Origin: Trichomonas vaginalis G3
Taxonomy: Eukaryota > Parabasalia > Trichomonadida > Trichomonadidae
NCBI RefSeq assembly: GCF_026262505.1
Contig: NC_067203.1
Coordinates: 19,015,411-19,079,410 of the forward strand
DNA length: 64,000 nt
Direction of reading: 5' to 3'
Shown: positions 20,795 through 31,679 of the stretch, in pieces
Layout: every line of letters begins with the position of its first letter
How positions within the stretch are numbered: position 1 is the first letter of the stretch
Translations under genes and position numbers: made by a program
The notes under the pieces: generated by a model
Databases searched by the model: none
Seen by the model: only the letters and a program-made list of their open reading frames with translations
Told to the model about the DNA's origin: nothing

Positions 20795-21439
20795 TTGATT
20801 TGATAATTTTCTGAAAATTGCGTATAATGAATCAAATATTGAATCTTAAGATATAGTCAAGCCTAAAAGGAGTCAAACATGCAAGAAGGCTGTCAAATGC
20901 ACAATAGGCGCGTCGAAGTTTTATTAAATGATAGAATAATTATTCATATTGAGTTTCTAACATAAATAGTCTGAAATGAAAGAAATTTTATCATAGTTTA
21001 TAAATGTATTACTATTCCTTTATCTTTGGTGATTGAAAGCTGAACAATATATCATTGAGTAATGATTTCATTTTTTTACTTCCTTTTTCCTTCTCAATTT
21101 TCCTTGAATATCTTTATTACATAGTGCACAAGTCAGATGAACAATATCTCACTGAATGAACCAAATAGAGTCAGATATGATCAAAAGATTTCAAAGAGTT
21201 ATATGACTCAAAGGTCTATTGCGTTCAAAACGATTATCTGCGTTAAACCTTCTAGTTTTAGATCTAACCATCCAGACACTTCTTTCTTTAATTTCAAAGC
21301 TATAATCAGAAGAAATATGCAAATTATCCAAACTACTCATACAACTAATAATTAAAGTGTGTCTGCTTACTGAAAGTACTCACACAAAGCTGTTCTGGCT
21401 ATAAAAATTTCAAATGCAAATTCATAATTTTTGACAATT
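20795..21439. other. Divergent intergenic region, nothing further recognised
   Basis: Separates the PP2A-A gene (leftward) from the acid phosphatase gene (rightward). AT-rich with pyrimidine tracts; no RNA gene or supported ORF seen. Confidence 0.5.
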
Positions 21440-21444
21440 TCATT
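21440..21444 (+). promoter_or_regulatory. Initiator (Inr) of the acid phosphatase gene
   Basis: TCATT, matching TCA+1 Y(T/A), with A+1 at 21442 and the ATG 22 bases later. The short leader is typical of trichomonads and argues for the ATG at 21464. Confidence 0.6.
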
Positions 21445-21463
21445 TTTGTCAAAAATTTTTTTG

Positions 21464-22654
21464 ATGTTTTCGATTTTTCTGATTTTTGGGACTTCTATTC
21501 CGAAATACTGCTCACCGACTTACACAGAAGCAATAACGCAAGACAAGTACGAGCGAGAGTATGTCACAATTCTTTTTAAGCACGGAATTCATTCTCCAAT
21601 TGATAAAATTCCAGGCCACGATGCGAACTGGGAATGCAGTGCAAAACAGATTCTTTATCCAGGAAAAGATGCATTCGATGAACAATCAAACAATAACATC
21701 AATGTTTTCAGAGCTGTTCCGATTTCTTCTCAAAGTTTTCTTAAAGGCACTTGCCAAGCCGGATCTTTGTTAGATACTGGCATAGATCAAATGGTTTCAT
21801 TAGCAAAATACATAAAACGCACATATTCCTCAATTTTACCCAATAAATATCATAAACGAGCATTTAATTTCAGATCTACTTACACAGATCGAACAATGAA
21901 CTGCTTAGAAGTAATTATAAGCCATCTATACGATGAACTTACTCCAATTGAGTTATTTGTGGCAAATGAAGAATTAGAATCTCTTGTACCGAATCCTTAT
22001 TTATGCCCAGAGCTATCCAAAGTTCTAGATATCGAAAAGGATGAATCCTTAGAAATTACAAAGCGAATTAAAGAATTTAACAAGAAAATCGAAAATTTAA
22101 AGAATGAATCTAAAATTGTTGCAGCACCAAGCTGGAGAAGAATGGGAGAGATGCTATCAGCACATATCTGTAATAATGCTTACTTACCTCCAGGATTTGA
22201 TGAAAAATTATCAAATGAAGCGACAAATCTCTTGGTAGACTATTACAAGTCAGTAATCAGTGATAAACAAAAAGTAAAGTACTCTAGTGGTCTCCTTTTA
22301 TCAGATATTTACTTCGGAATGCGAGATTATTTAACAGGAATGAAACAATCGAAATTTGCCTTGATAGCCGGCCATACTCTATCTATTGTTTCACTAGAAC
22401 TCGCATTCGGCCTGAATACAACATTTCCGGCCTTTGGAGACTTTATTTCCATCGAATTATTACGAAAAGACCAAGATAGGATTGTTAACATTGTCCAGAA
22501 CGGAATTATTAAAAAGACAATGAAGCTACAAGAATTTATTGACTTTACTTTAGAAATGAGGCCAAAAGAAAGCGAATGCAAGATTCAGTGGCCATTTGCT
22601 GAAAAAGACAAGAAAGATCCAGGCACAGAAATTCTTTCTAAGTCATTCTCTTGA
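21464..22654 (+). CDS. Secreted histidine acid phosphatase family protein, active site degenerate
   Basis: This is a 396-residue histidine phosphatase (clade 2). A short hydrophobic N-terminus (MFSIFLIFGTS) suggests a signal sequence. The catalytic signature RHGxRxP appears as KHGIHSP at residues 39-45. The later conserved RSTYTDRT motif and the GQ-like CQAGSLLDTG stretch are kept. The second catalytic motif HD is GHT at about 302. Loss of both signature Arg residues and of the proton-donor Asp suggests weak or no phosphatase activity, although the His nucleophile remains. The start is chosen from the Inr at 21440; the frame is open further upstream but without ATG. Confidence 0.75.
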   Translation: MFSIFLIFGTSIPKYCSPTYTEAITQDKYEREYVTILFKHGIHSPIDKIPGHDANWECSAKQILYPGKDAFDEQSNNNINVFRAVPISSQSFLKGTCQAGSLLDTGIDQMVSLAKYIKRTYSSILPNKYHKRAFNFRSTYTDRTMNCLEVIISHLYDELTPIELFVANEELESLVPNPYLCPELSKVLDIEKDESLEITKRIKEFNKKIENLKNESKIVAAPSWRRMGEMLSAHICNNAYLPPGFDEKLSNEATNLLVDYYKSVISDKQKVKYSSGLLLSDIYFGMRDYLTGMKQSKFALIAGHTLSIVSLELAFGLNTTFPAFGDFISIELLRKDQDRIVNIVQNGIIKKTMKLQEFIDFTLEMRPKESECKIQWPFAEKDKKDPGTEILSKSFS

Positions 22655-22992
22655 TTTTTGTTATTTGTTATATTAGTTTTTTAAATCATATTGTTTAGTT
22701 TTTATAAAATCCGCATTTTTTCTTTAAAATCAGCGACCATTCTTAACAAAAAATCATACGTAAGATCGGAAACATACAAGTTATTACATTTTGATTCAAT
22801 ATTGCCATAGATAATTTTGAATTCAAAATAAAAAATCAAAGATAAACATATTTTGATTATGAAAATTTAATCATTTTATAGATGTCTTTCTAGTTTAATG
22901 GTTTTTAGTACCAGTGTTTTTTGATGGAATAAAAGAGACACAGGAGCAAAAAATCTGTAAACTATTGAATTTAAAATTTTCAAGGCCACAAA
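22655..22992. other. Intergenic, nothing recognised
   Basis: Very AT-rich spacer between two rightward genes; no structure seen. Confidence 0.5.
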
Positions 22993-24570
22993 ATGGTGAA
23001 GCTTCCATTCCAGAAAGGCAAGGAAGGAAAGTCCTCCAACCTTGTCAAGGAGGATGAGGCAATCGAGAGGGTTGCCCTTGATCCAAAGGATATGGGTCGT
23101 ATGGCAATTCTTCGTGGAGTATATCCAAAAGTTTCGCCAAAAGACAAAAATTCACCATGGGCGTATTTCCACAAGAAAGACTTACAAATGATCAACAGTG
23201 ACCCAATGGCTTGGTTCATTCGTGATCACGCAAATTGGTTAAAACACCATGAAAAACGTTACAATCGCAAAGAACTCGATCAAACACCAGAGCCAGTCGC
23301 TCCTTATGACCAATTAATCCGCAGTCGCTATCCAACTTTCGCTGATGCAATCAAAGATCTTGATGACGCACTCACAACAGTTGCTCTCTTTGCTCAAATG
23401 TCTGGTTCTGACATCCTTGATTCGGCACGCGTTCTTAAATGCCGCCATCTCTTAGCTGAGTTCCATTATTACGTTTCCCACAAACATCTCCTTACAAAAG
23501 GCTTCATTTCAAAGAGAGGTTTCCATTTCGAGGCACAGATCGAAGGACTCCCTGTTGTTTGGCTTATTCCTCACCAATTTACATTATCAAAAGATCCAGA
23601 TGTTGATTACACAGTTCTTCTCAATTTCCTTGAGCTTTACGAAAATCTCCTTTCATTTGTCAATCTCCGCTTATTCAAACTCATCGGATTAAAGTATCCA
23701 CCAGAATATGACCAGAAGAAGTGGGATTCCGGCTTTTACATCGACGCTATCATCGACAACAACGAGCAACCAGTTGTTGAGTCCGTTGCCGAAGCTCCAG
23801 CCGATGCCAAAGTCGATATGGACAAAGTTGCAGGAATATTCGCCAAAGCCGCTGCTGAAACAGTCGAAAATGATGAAGAAAAGGCCGATTCTGGCGTTTT
23901 CGGAAACTACGTCTTTACAATTGGCCGCGAAACCCCACGCGATGCTCTTGCCTTGATTATTCGCTCACTTGGTGGCCGTATTATCTGGGACGAGTCATCC
24001 AAGGACACATCCATCACACATACGATCACCGACAGAAAAGTTATCAACGAGAGAGTACTTTCCAGAAAATACATTCAGCCACAGTGGGTTTTTGACTGCT
24101 TAAACAAGCATTCATCACTTGACTGTGCTCCATACCAGCCAGGCCAAGTCCTCCCACCACACCTCTCTCCGTGGGACGCTCCTGTCCAGCCAGAAGCACC
24201 AGAAGAGATCGATGACAGAGAAGTTTTGGCCGATGACGATGACGACGAAAATGCGGAGATCAGCTCAGAGATCAGACAGAGAGCGATGGAGATTGAGCAC
24301 GCGGAAGGCATCGCTCAGGAACTTGGCGTTGCCAAGGAACAGACAGAGACACTTGAAGATCTCAAACAGAAGAAGAAACAGATGAAGGAAAAAAAGAAAG
24401 AAGAAAGAGAAAGACTTTTGGCAGGAACATTGCCAGCAAGAAAGGCAAAGATCTACCACGAGTTGAAGGAGAAAGAAGACGCAAAACTAAAGAAGAAGAA
24501 AGGTGCTGCAAAGGAGGATGCTGATACTGTTCGTGTTAATGAAGAAGCAATGGAAGAAGAAGAAAAATAA
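22993..24570 (+). CDS. PES1: Pescadillo homologue (PES1/Nop7)
   Basis: This 525-residue nucleolar protein works in 60S ribosome biogenesis and 27S pre-rRNA processing with Bop1/Erb1 and WDR12/Ytm1. The Pescadillo N-domain fills residues 1-245; signatures include RMAILRGVYPKVSPK, a YPTFADAIKDLDDALT block, HYYVSHKHLLTKGFIS and FVNLRLFKLIGLKYPPE. A BRCT domain follows (about 304-400: FTIGRETPRDA, GGRIIWDE, QPQWVFDCLN). The C-terminal ~110 residues are acidic and then Lys/Glu-rich coiled coil, as in other members. Codon choice is richer in C/G than in the neighbours, fitting high expression. The ATG at 22993 precedes the conserved start. Confidence 0.92.
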   Translation: MVKLPFQKGKEGKSSNLVKEDEAIERVALDPKDMGRMAILRGVYPKVSPKDKNSPWAYFHKKDLQMINSDPMAWFIRDHANWLKHHEKRYNRKELDQTPEPVAPYDQLIRSRYPTFADAIKDLDDALTTVALFAQMSGSDILDSARVLKCRHLLAEFHYYVSHKHLLTKGFISKRGFHFEAQIEGLPVVWLIPHQFTLSKDPDVDYTVLLNFLELYENLLSFVNLRLFKLIGLKYPPEYDQKKWDSGFYIDAIIDNNEQPVVESVAEAPADAKVDMDKVAGIFAKAAAETVENDEEKADSGVFGNYVFTIGRETPRDALALIIRSLGGRIIWDESSKDTSITHTITDRKVINERVLSRKYIQPQWVFDCLNKHSSLDCAPYQPGQVLPPHLSPWDAPVQPEAPEEIDDREVLADDDDDENAEISSEIRQRAMEIEHAEGIAQELGVAKEQTETLEDLKQKKKQMKEKKKEERERLLAGTLPARKAKIYHELKEKEDAKLKKKKGAAKEDADTVRVNEEAMEEEEK

Positions 24571-24600
24571 TAATAAAGATTTAGAATGAGAATATATTTT

Positions 24601-24650
24601 TGAGAGTTTTACATGGCATTTGCCGGCAAATGCCATGTAAAATCTTCTCA
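24601..24650. repeat. Perfect 36-base palindrome downstream of the Pescadillo gene
   Basis: 24607-24642 is a perfect palindrome with 18-base arms and no loop (TTTTACATGGCATTTGCC and its complement). An outer TGAGA/TCTCA pair (24601-24605, 24646-24650) extends it with a small bulge. It begins 36 bases after the stop codon and may form a hairpin in the 3' end of the transcript or a cruciform. Confidence 0.9.
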
Positions 24651-26482
24651 ATTATTTTCCAGGGTTGCCCGTATATTTACCCTAAAACTCACCCGTATTA
24701 TACAAAGTTTCATGTACCTGTTTATCGTGTAATATTGGAGATATTTCTTTATTTTATATGTATTATATCATTGTATCCGTTTCCTTAAAACTGGAGCTTA
24801 CTGGGACCTTAAACTTGAAAATTTGATGCTATTATATTTCCCAATTTTGATATTTTATCGATAAAATAAAAATTTCAAAAATATTCTTATCGAAAATAGG
24901 CTATTGATTTTTTTAAAAATAGCATTATGCATTTAAGAAACGAAAAATATTGATTTGTTTCAGCTCAATCTTAATTAATAAGTAAAAATATGATAATATC
25001 GTTTCAAACTATAACATAGCACTTCAAAGCTACGGTATCTGATGTTGCTTTAATTATTTTTGCCCAATATCACTTCGAATTATATCCTGGATTTTTCAAA
25101 TTGTGGGGGAAAAATTGAAATATGAAAAAAAAAATTTGAACTGTGGAAAAAAAATGGAATTGTGTCTAAAATATACAAGGGCTGTTGGGCGCAAAGAGTG
25201 TAGTAGGAATTCTAGTAAGGATGTCAATCATGAAAATTGATTTCATTTTAGTAAAATTAAATTTTCATTTTCGAAAATTTAAAAAATGGTATGAGCGGGA
25301 TTCGAACTCCTTTTAAACTATACATGGCACGGCGGGCGCAAAGGAAGTGCCGGAAAGTGAAGTGAAAGCTATTATAAAAACAACACTTTTCAAACCCATA
25401 AAATCATTTTTATTTTGTATCATATTCAAACTAAGTGATGATGTATCATAGTATCATATTCAAACTAAGTGAAAACGATGTTTATGATTATAAGGTTATC
25501 AAAAACACACAAAAATCATACAAAATTTTTAAAATCTGGAAGGAAAAAAGTGCATTTATCTCAACATATGAGAATTGAAAATAAACTTTGTTCTGTAAAA
25601 CTTTTAGTATAACTATTGAAATTTTATGTTTAATGTATCTCACTGGCTTAAACACAATATTGGAGGACTAGATACAAATCTAATTAAACTTTGAATGAGA
25701 CCATTTCGACTGGAAACCACTACCATTGGGTTTGTTCCCTAATGGTAATTAGCAGAATCCAGTGAGATTGTAGTGCAATCGGTCTTAGTTTTGAAGTTAC
25801 CCACCAATTGCATCTCGACTCTTTTTAACAAGTGCCAAATGTTTTCTATAAAATATCTAGTGTCTTGTACCTAGATATCATTCCTGCAGTATCAGCTCCT
25901 GCCATGGAATAACCAGGGACTAGATAGGTCCGCAAGTTCGAAAATTGCGAAACAGTTTTCTTCATACTGGAAGTATCCAAGACCTCAATATCATAGAAAT
26001 AAAAACCTTACTATATACACTACTAATACATGTTTAAATATCATTAATATCTTTACTACAAATGAAGTTATAAGCAATACTCGAAAAGATATCGCGTCAC
26101 CTCAGTTTCCGGCACCATTAATGTGTAAACTTGGAATAATAAAATAGTGCTATGAAGAATGCAATAATTTACGAAATTTTAATTTGATGTGGAAGTTTGA
26201 GAGTATGTACGTTTTAAATAAAACCAAAAATAATTGTTATAATTTAAATGAAGAAGTAATTTAAAACGATTTTATTTATGATCAAAGAGGGGGGCACAAA
26301 CTTGCCCAGTGAGGTGAAGTGAAAAGTGACGAGTTTACATGTCAGAAATGTAAAGTGTCGGATTTGAAACAAAAAATGGATTAATTTATTATTATATGAT
26401 AGAGAGATTTGGTAAGTTACTATCAAATTTGTAAGTAAGGGGAAAAAAAGTAAGAAAGAAAAAAAATTTTTAAAAAATAAAA
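24651..26482. other. Gene-poor stretch with minor repeats
   Basis: No supported gene. A 22-base sequence (GTATCATATTCAAACTAAGTGA) recurs directly at 25417 and 25451. A tRNA T-arm-like fragment near 25290 was examined and rejected as a gene. Confidence 0.5.
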
Positions 26483-26615
26483 AGCCACTCGCTTCGCTCG
26501 CGGGAGACAAAAAGAACAAATTCGAAAAAAGATTGTATGAAATTACGAAACTAAGCCACTCGCTTCGCTCGCGGCTTAAGAAAAGAACAGATTCGAAAAA
26601 AGATTGTATGAAATT
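26483..26615 (+). repeat. Two direct copies of a 71-base unit with a GC-rich core
   Basis: Units begin at 26483 and 26554. The core CCACTCGCTTCGCTCGCGG stands out in AT-rich surroundings. Both are followed by an A-rich stretch and GATTGTATGAAATT. In the second copy AAGCC and GGCTT flank the core as short inverted arms. Confidence 0.85.
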
Positions 26616-26750
26616 TTAATTCTTTATTTTTTAGGATTGTTAGCTTTGTAAGATTGCTTTCTCACAAGAGAAAACAAGTATAAGGTTTAAGCTGTATGTA
26701 TTAAAGTTATAAATATTTGATTTTAAAAAAAATCAAGATTTTAAACTTTA

Positions 26751-27047
26751 AAGGTATTAATTATAATTATCTTTCTTTAGCTTTGCATGCTGTATGCTAC
26801 TTTTGGAAACTGCTCTATTGTATTAGAATGTTTTTAAATTTTGCACCTAAAAATGCGTAATATTAAAAATTAAGGTATTAATTATGATTATCTTTCTTTA
26901 GCTTTACATGCTGTATGCTACTTTTGGAAACTGCTCTATTGTATTAGAATGTTTTTAAATTTTGCACCTAAAAATGCGTAATATTAAAAATTAAGGTATT
27001 AATTATGATTATCTTTCTTTAGCTTTACATGCTGTATGCTACTTTTG
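26751..27047 (+). repeat. Tandem repeat, about 2.5 copies of a 121-base unit
   Basis: The unit begins AAGGTATTAATTATRATTATC at 26751, 26872 and 26993. The first two copies differ by few bases, and the third stops after GCTACTTTTG. No coding potential. Confidence 0.9.
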
Positions 27048-27867
27048 TCTTTGAGACATTCCATGATTTAAGTTAAGAAGCTTTAAAAAAAAATGCAAAA
27101 AAAATTGAATACTTTACTGGCTGGGCAAATTTGTCGCCGCCCCATGATCAAATTTTATATATTTTTTTGGATCAAATCCATTTTAATAGAATTTATATAC
27201 TATTCATCTATTAGTAAACACTACCGTATATTGTTTTTTAAGCTATCTTATTTTTTGAACTTTTATTCAAATCTTTGGTCGCAAGAAGAATTGCATGATA
27301 AATAAAAACATTTAATCAAAGTCAATTTTATTTTTCATATTCAAATGGACTGAGTGTTAACATTTAACATTTTTTGCTAATTGTCGTCAAAAATTAGGCG
27401 TAAAGCAAAAATTGATATTTCATATGGTTTTATGATAGATAAGCATTATATTCCCACTCATTATATTCGTAAATTTTGAGGTTTATCCTTCGCTTTTAAG
27501 AACATTGAATTTGATTTTTATATAAAATAGTTATATATTAGAAAATAATATGAGTTTATGTGATATTATTTTTCAGAAGATTTCATTCTATATGTCTATG
27601 AAAAGTACTCTCAAAACCAACTTTTTCCTAATTATAATTAAATCTAGAATATTGTATTATGCTTAGTATTATTTCATTTTTCTCATTCAATTTAGAATTT
27701 ACAAATGTCAAAAAATTGAGAGCTGTCACTTTTGATGAATTTCTGTTTATTACAATTCGGCCCCAAAAATGGCGTATTATTCTATTTTTAAACAGTCATG
27801 GCGTAAAACCGTCGCATCCCTAGTTATACAATCATATTAGTTTATATCATTTATCATCAGTTTTCAT
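27048..27867. other. Gene-poor stretch, nothing firm recognised
   Basis: A 70-codon open frame at 27093-27305 lacks coding character. An isolated AAAACCGTCGCA at about 27806 also occurs in the neighbouring inverted-repeat element and may be a scrap of another copy. Confidence 0.4.
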
Positions 27868-27869
27868 TA

Positions 27870-28531
27870 GACTTATTAATAAAGGCGACGGAGTTTATGA
27901 ATAGGGTACCCTATTTATGAACGGTTAGAATTTGGAAAAACCGTCGCAAGTATGAAAACCCTGAATATGGAAAAACCGTCAAAAGTATGAACAGGTAGGT
28001 GATCGGAATCTTCATATTTTGAATTTGGAATTTCCAAACAAAAGTTGTTTCGAAATTCCAATCAATTTGGAATTTATAAACTCCAATGCTTATTCATAAA
28101 TAAGTTGACAAGTGTGGATAACCCTTTATTTGTCAAATGGAAAAAGAAATTAGAAATAAGAATATTCATGAATTTAAGTTAAGATATAAGTTTAAGTCTT
28201 CTTCAATAATTACAGAAATTATTCAAGTATATTTGCATTTAGTCTAAAAATTAATAAAATCTAAATTAATTTAGAAGATTTTTTAGAAAAAAGTGAAAAA
28301 CAATAGCATATAGTATAGGGATTATTTCTAATTTCCATACATAATTGATTATTAGATTCTTGTTTGGAAATTCCAAATTCAAAATATGAAGATTCCGATC
28401 ACCTACCTGTTCATACTTTTGACGGTTTTTCCATATTCAGGGTTTTCATACTTGCGACGGTTTTTCCAAATTCTAACCGTTCATAAATAGGGTACCCTAT
28501 TCATAAACTCCGTCGCCTTTATTAATAAGTC
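27870..28531. mobile_element. 662-base inverted-repeat element (MITE-like)
   Basis: Two ~172-base terminal inverted repeats (27870-28041 and 28360-28531) look perfect, with mirrored coordinates summing to 56401. They carry GGGTACCC and two AAAACCGTC words. The 318-base interior is non-coding. TA flanks both ends (27868-27869, 28532-28533), possibly a TA target duplication. Because TTATTAATAA near each end is itself palindromic, the exact border is ambiguous. It is a non-autonomous DNA transposon; the parent family is not identified. Confidence 0.8.
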
Positions 28532-28533
28532 TA

Positions 28534-31163
28534 TTTTTCGCATGTAGTTTTTAAATCTCTATCAATTTTGAAATGAAGAATATATTCACAATTATATGCA
28601 GTGTCAATAGACATCTTGTTGCCTATGAAATTAACAATTTTTTCAAATTATATTGATATTCTTCAAATTGTGAATTTGTTACATTTAATTACAAATATTG
28701 TCTTCTCCCTTATTTTGCATTTGACTTACATTAATAACCAAGCTTAATTTTAACAATTGATACCCAATTCAAAATGTCTTTCCAAAATTAGCCGAATTTC
28801 ACAAATTGACAGATACCACATTCTACATCAATTGGAATTAAGAATATTCCAAATTAAATAAAAAATATCAATCTTTTCAAAATTTATAATATTATCTTTT
28901 TTTAAACTGTTATTATATCATTATCATTCATAGCCTGACTTATCAAAATGAATTTCAATTGATATTGTTCAAATAAAGCATTACTTTGAAAGTTTGAATC
29001 ATTACTCCGACATATTTTCCTATATAGTAAAATCACAACCGAGATTGATATATGCATAACATTTCTAACCATTTGCATGTAGATATGTGAAATTTTAACT
29101 CTAATTTTAAAATATTATAATTTTTTTTATATATCATGTCATTATGTATAAATCAATTCACCGGATCATATATATTAATATATCTGTAATTGAATAGACT
29201 AGGCCAATTACATTAGTTTGATATCTTGATAACTTTTTAGATTTAGATTTCAACCTCAGCAATATATACTACTATGTACCAGTAATATAATGTTATAATA
29301 ATGGGTTTGGATCTTCATGTAGTGTGGTTTTACAAGCAAAATAAATTTCGTCTAATTGCACTATGAATGTCATTAGTAGACTACTAAAATCATATGGTAG
29401 ATTCTCTAGTGCCTACATAAGTATATGGTATATGTCACAAAGAATGTCTCCAATCAGGGAGCTGTATTAATGAGCTTTTATAAAAATTTACGGGCGTGTC
29501 AGATTCCAATAACAAAGACTTTAGGGTATTGGAAAAATTATATTTTAAAAGCCTGAAATATGTGTGAGATATTTGCATCTTGTGTGTGATATTAATCTTC
29601 ACAAATAAAATTTATCAAATAATTTATGCTGAGAATTTTATAACCATAAAATACATAGAGATAAAATAACAATATTGAGCATCATTAAATGATATATTGT
29701 TTTCATATAAATACCGCTTTTTTCTATTACATTTAGAATTTGATATAACTAGAATCTTGAATAATACGATCTTTTTATCATACAATCATTCAACATATGT
29801 TTTTAAATGTGAGCACATGCTATCTCATAATAAAAACTACTAGTCAAAGAAATAATTTAAATTATATAATGAAAAAATATTAAATTTCTTCCATATTCTA
29901 GAATATAGATATATACAATCATCTCTATTATATCACAAAATATTATGAGTTAAAACATATTTGGTATAAAGATATGATAGATTCGGAAAACGTCCCTCAG
30001 AAAAAGTGGGGACGTTTTCCGGTCCCTCAAGTGGCGCATATTCTGTATAGGGGGATATTTTATATTCTATATGTGTTATGTCTATATGAGCATATGAGTA
30101 GTTCCATTCAAATCCCAGACTGAAACATAGTAATTCATATACTATGTACACTTATATATTAAAGTATATGTGGTAGCATTCAGCAATTCAAGTCAACCAT
30201 GGACTTGTCTGCATCAAAGAATGCTCATGCAAAAATTTCATTTTACTCATTATAACTCTATACATAGCATTAAAAGCAGTATAATAACTACGGCAACTAT
30301 AATTCACTTAAGATATTATATCTATATATTATGGTATTTCTCTGATCTGAGATATTACTCTCGCTGTTTACTTCGTAAACTGTTGAAATTTGAGATTTTG
30401 TCCCAATACAGAGACTCACAGAGCAACGATGGAGGGATAAAAGCAGTGCCAGAACAGCATATATATTGTAAAGAATATTCCTGCACCTCATTCAGCCTCC
30501 AGCTTTGAGATTTTTTTGAAAACAGAGATTTCAAGATCTTCACACTAACTTAGTAAAAACACATTTTAGTTAAGCGCATGCATTTTTTACATATAATACA
30601 GTATATCTTCTCGCATAATAACACACATTTTCAAATCACAGACTGAGCAAAATAAGAAAAAAGACTTCGGAAAGTAAAATTTTTGGTGTCAGATTTTCCC
30701 TGAATTTCAACGTTTTCCTCGATTTTCCCACAACTATATTAGCTTTTTATCATAGAAAATTGGGATATAAAAATCTTGCCAGATTTTCATAAAAATGTTA
30801 TGTTATGCTTTACATTTTTAAGGTGTGGATTGGAATTATTCATTCAATAACAAATATTAAAGTGACATAGAAATATTTTCCGAATTTTTGAAAACTTAAT
30901 TTTCTATCATTGATTTCGCTCAACTTAAGATAATTCGGAAAATTCCGTTAAATACTTATTATTAAAAAAGGTTTGGCTATAAGTAAAATTGGAAAATATG
31001 ATAAAGTACAAAAACAAATTTATTTAAAACATCTCTGGAATTATAACATTTGCATCATAAATAAAAATACTGAAAAGATGAATCATTATACTGCAGATGG
31101 TCAAAATACAAGTCAATATTCAAAAGGAATTGAGAACATGCATGAAAAATGAGTAATCGAATT
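28534..31163. other. Gene-poor stretch with one strong hairpin
   Basis: No supported gene in 2.6 kb of AT-rich DNA. The short open frames present have no family features or codon signal. The hairpin at 29984-30021 is listed separately. Confidence 0.5.
29984..30021. repeat. 13-base perfect stem, 12-base loop
   Basis: CGGAAAACGTCCC (29984-29996) pairs exactly with GGGACGTTTTCCG (30009-30021). It is relatively GC-rich for its surroundings and not inside a supported gene. Confidence 0.75.
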
Positions 31164-31460
31164 TCATTTGCTTGGTGAATCGATGTATTTATCAATTTTT
31201 GAGTAAAGAACTTGAAGTTTTTCTAAATAATGTTTATTTGGATGTGAATCGATGTTTTCTCCTTTGGCCTTTAAATAACACATTTGAAGTGTTGTAAGAG
31301 CGTATGCCATTGTGGTTTTAAATTTAAGTTGTTCAAATTCAGTTAACGAAGCCATTGTTTCTTCTATGGGACGCTGCGAAAGCAGTTTAATATGTGATTC
31401 AGCTATTTTTATCGCAACCTGATATTGTTGTAAGTCTGTATTGCTTGTTTCTGTTGACAT
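31164..31460 (-). CDS. C1D/Rrp47-like exosome cofactor (Sas10/C1D family)
   Basis: This 98-residue protein fits the Sas10/Utp3/C1D domain: an N-terminal helix pair, then SLTEFEQLKFKTTMAYALTTLQMCYLKAKG, and HPNKHYLEKLQVLYSKID. These match the family's DxxKQAKLxLxxAYxLNSLFWxYLxxxG and HPVKxELERIR pattern. C1D/Rrp47 partners Rrp6 in nuclear exosome work on rRNA and snoRNA 3' ends. At 98 residues it is shorter than typical members (~140) and lacks the basic C-terminal tail, so it may be a minimal version. The start is the ATG at 31460. Confidence 0.7.
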   Translation of the reverse strand: MSTETSNTDLQQYQVAIKIAESHIKLLSQRPIEETMASLTEFEQLKFKTTMAYALTTLQMCYLKAKGENIDSHPNKHYLEKLQVLYSKIDKYIDSPSK

Positions 31461-31679
31461 TTTTTTTTCTCTTTTTTGAAGAATTTCGGTTTAGAATTTT
31501 AAAATTCTTCTTGTGAATAAATATATTATCAATTAACATTAAAACAAATAGAGAAAATCCTGAATATCTCAATTTTGAATACATCATCAAATCACAAGAA
31601 TACTTATTAAGATTCCAAATCATCTGTCAAGCAGATGATTCATGGATTAGTAATGAAAGTCGAATTCAAATTGGCATTA
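31461..31679. other. Intergenic, nothing recognised
   Basis: Spacer between the C1D-like gene and the MITE; the 74-codon leftward frame here has no coding support. Confidence 0.4.

Noticed and set aside
25285-25310. tRNA T-arm-like word (minus strand GTTCGAATCCC followed by an acceptor-like end)
   Set aside because: The T-stem does not pair well, and no matching 5' acceptor, D-arm or anticodon arm is found upstream at tRNA distance; at best a fragment.
26244-26519. 91-codon minus-strand ORF in the gene desert
   Set aside because: Low-complexity Phe/Leu-rich translation partly covering the GC-rich repeat; no coding signal.
27093-27305. 70-codon plus-strand ORF
   Set aside because: Phe/Ile/Tyr-rich translation of AT-rich DNA without any conserved pattern.
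26480-28540. CRISPR-like array
   Set aside because: Repeats are long, few and of transposon or tandem type, with no regular spacer pattern; a eukaryotic nuclear setting makes it implausible.
30170-30543. Overlapping small ORFs on both strands in the gene-poor region
   Set aside because: No family motifs, no codon bias, no initiator; typical chance frames.
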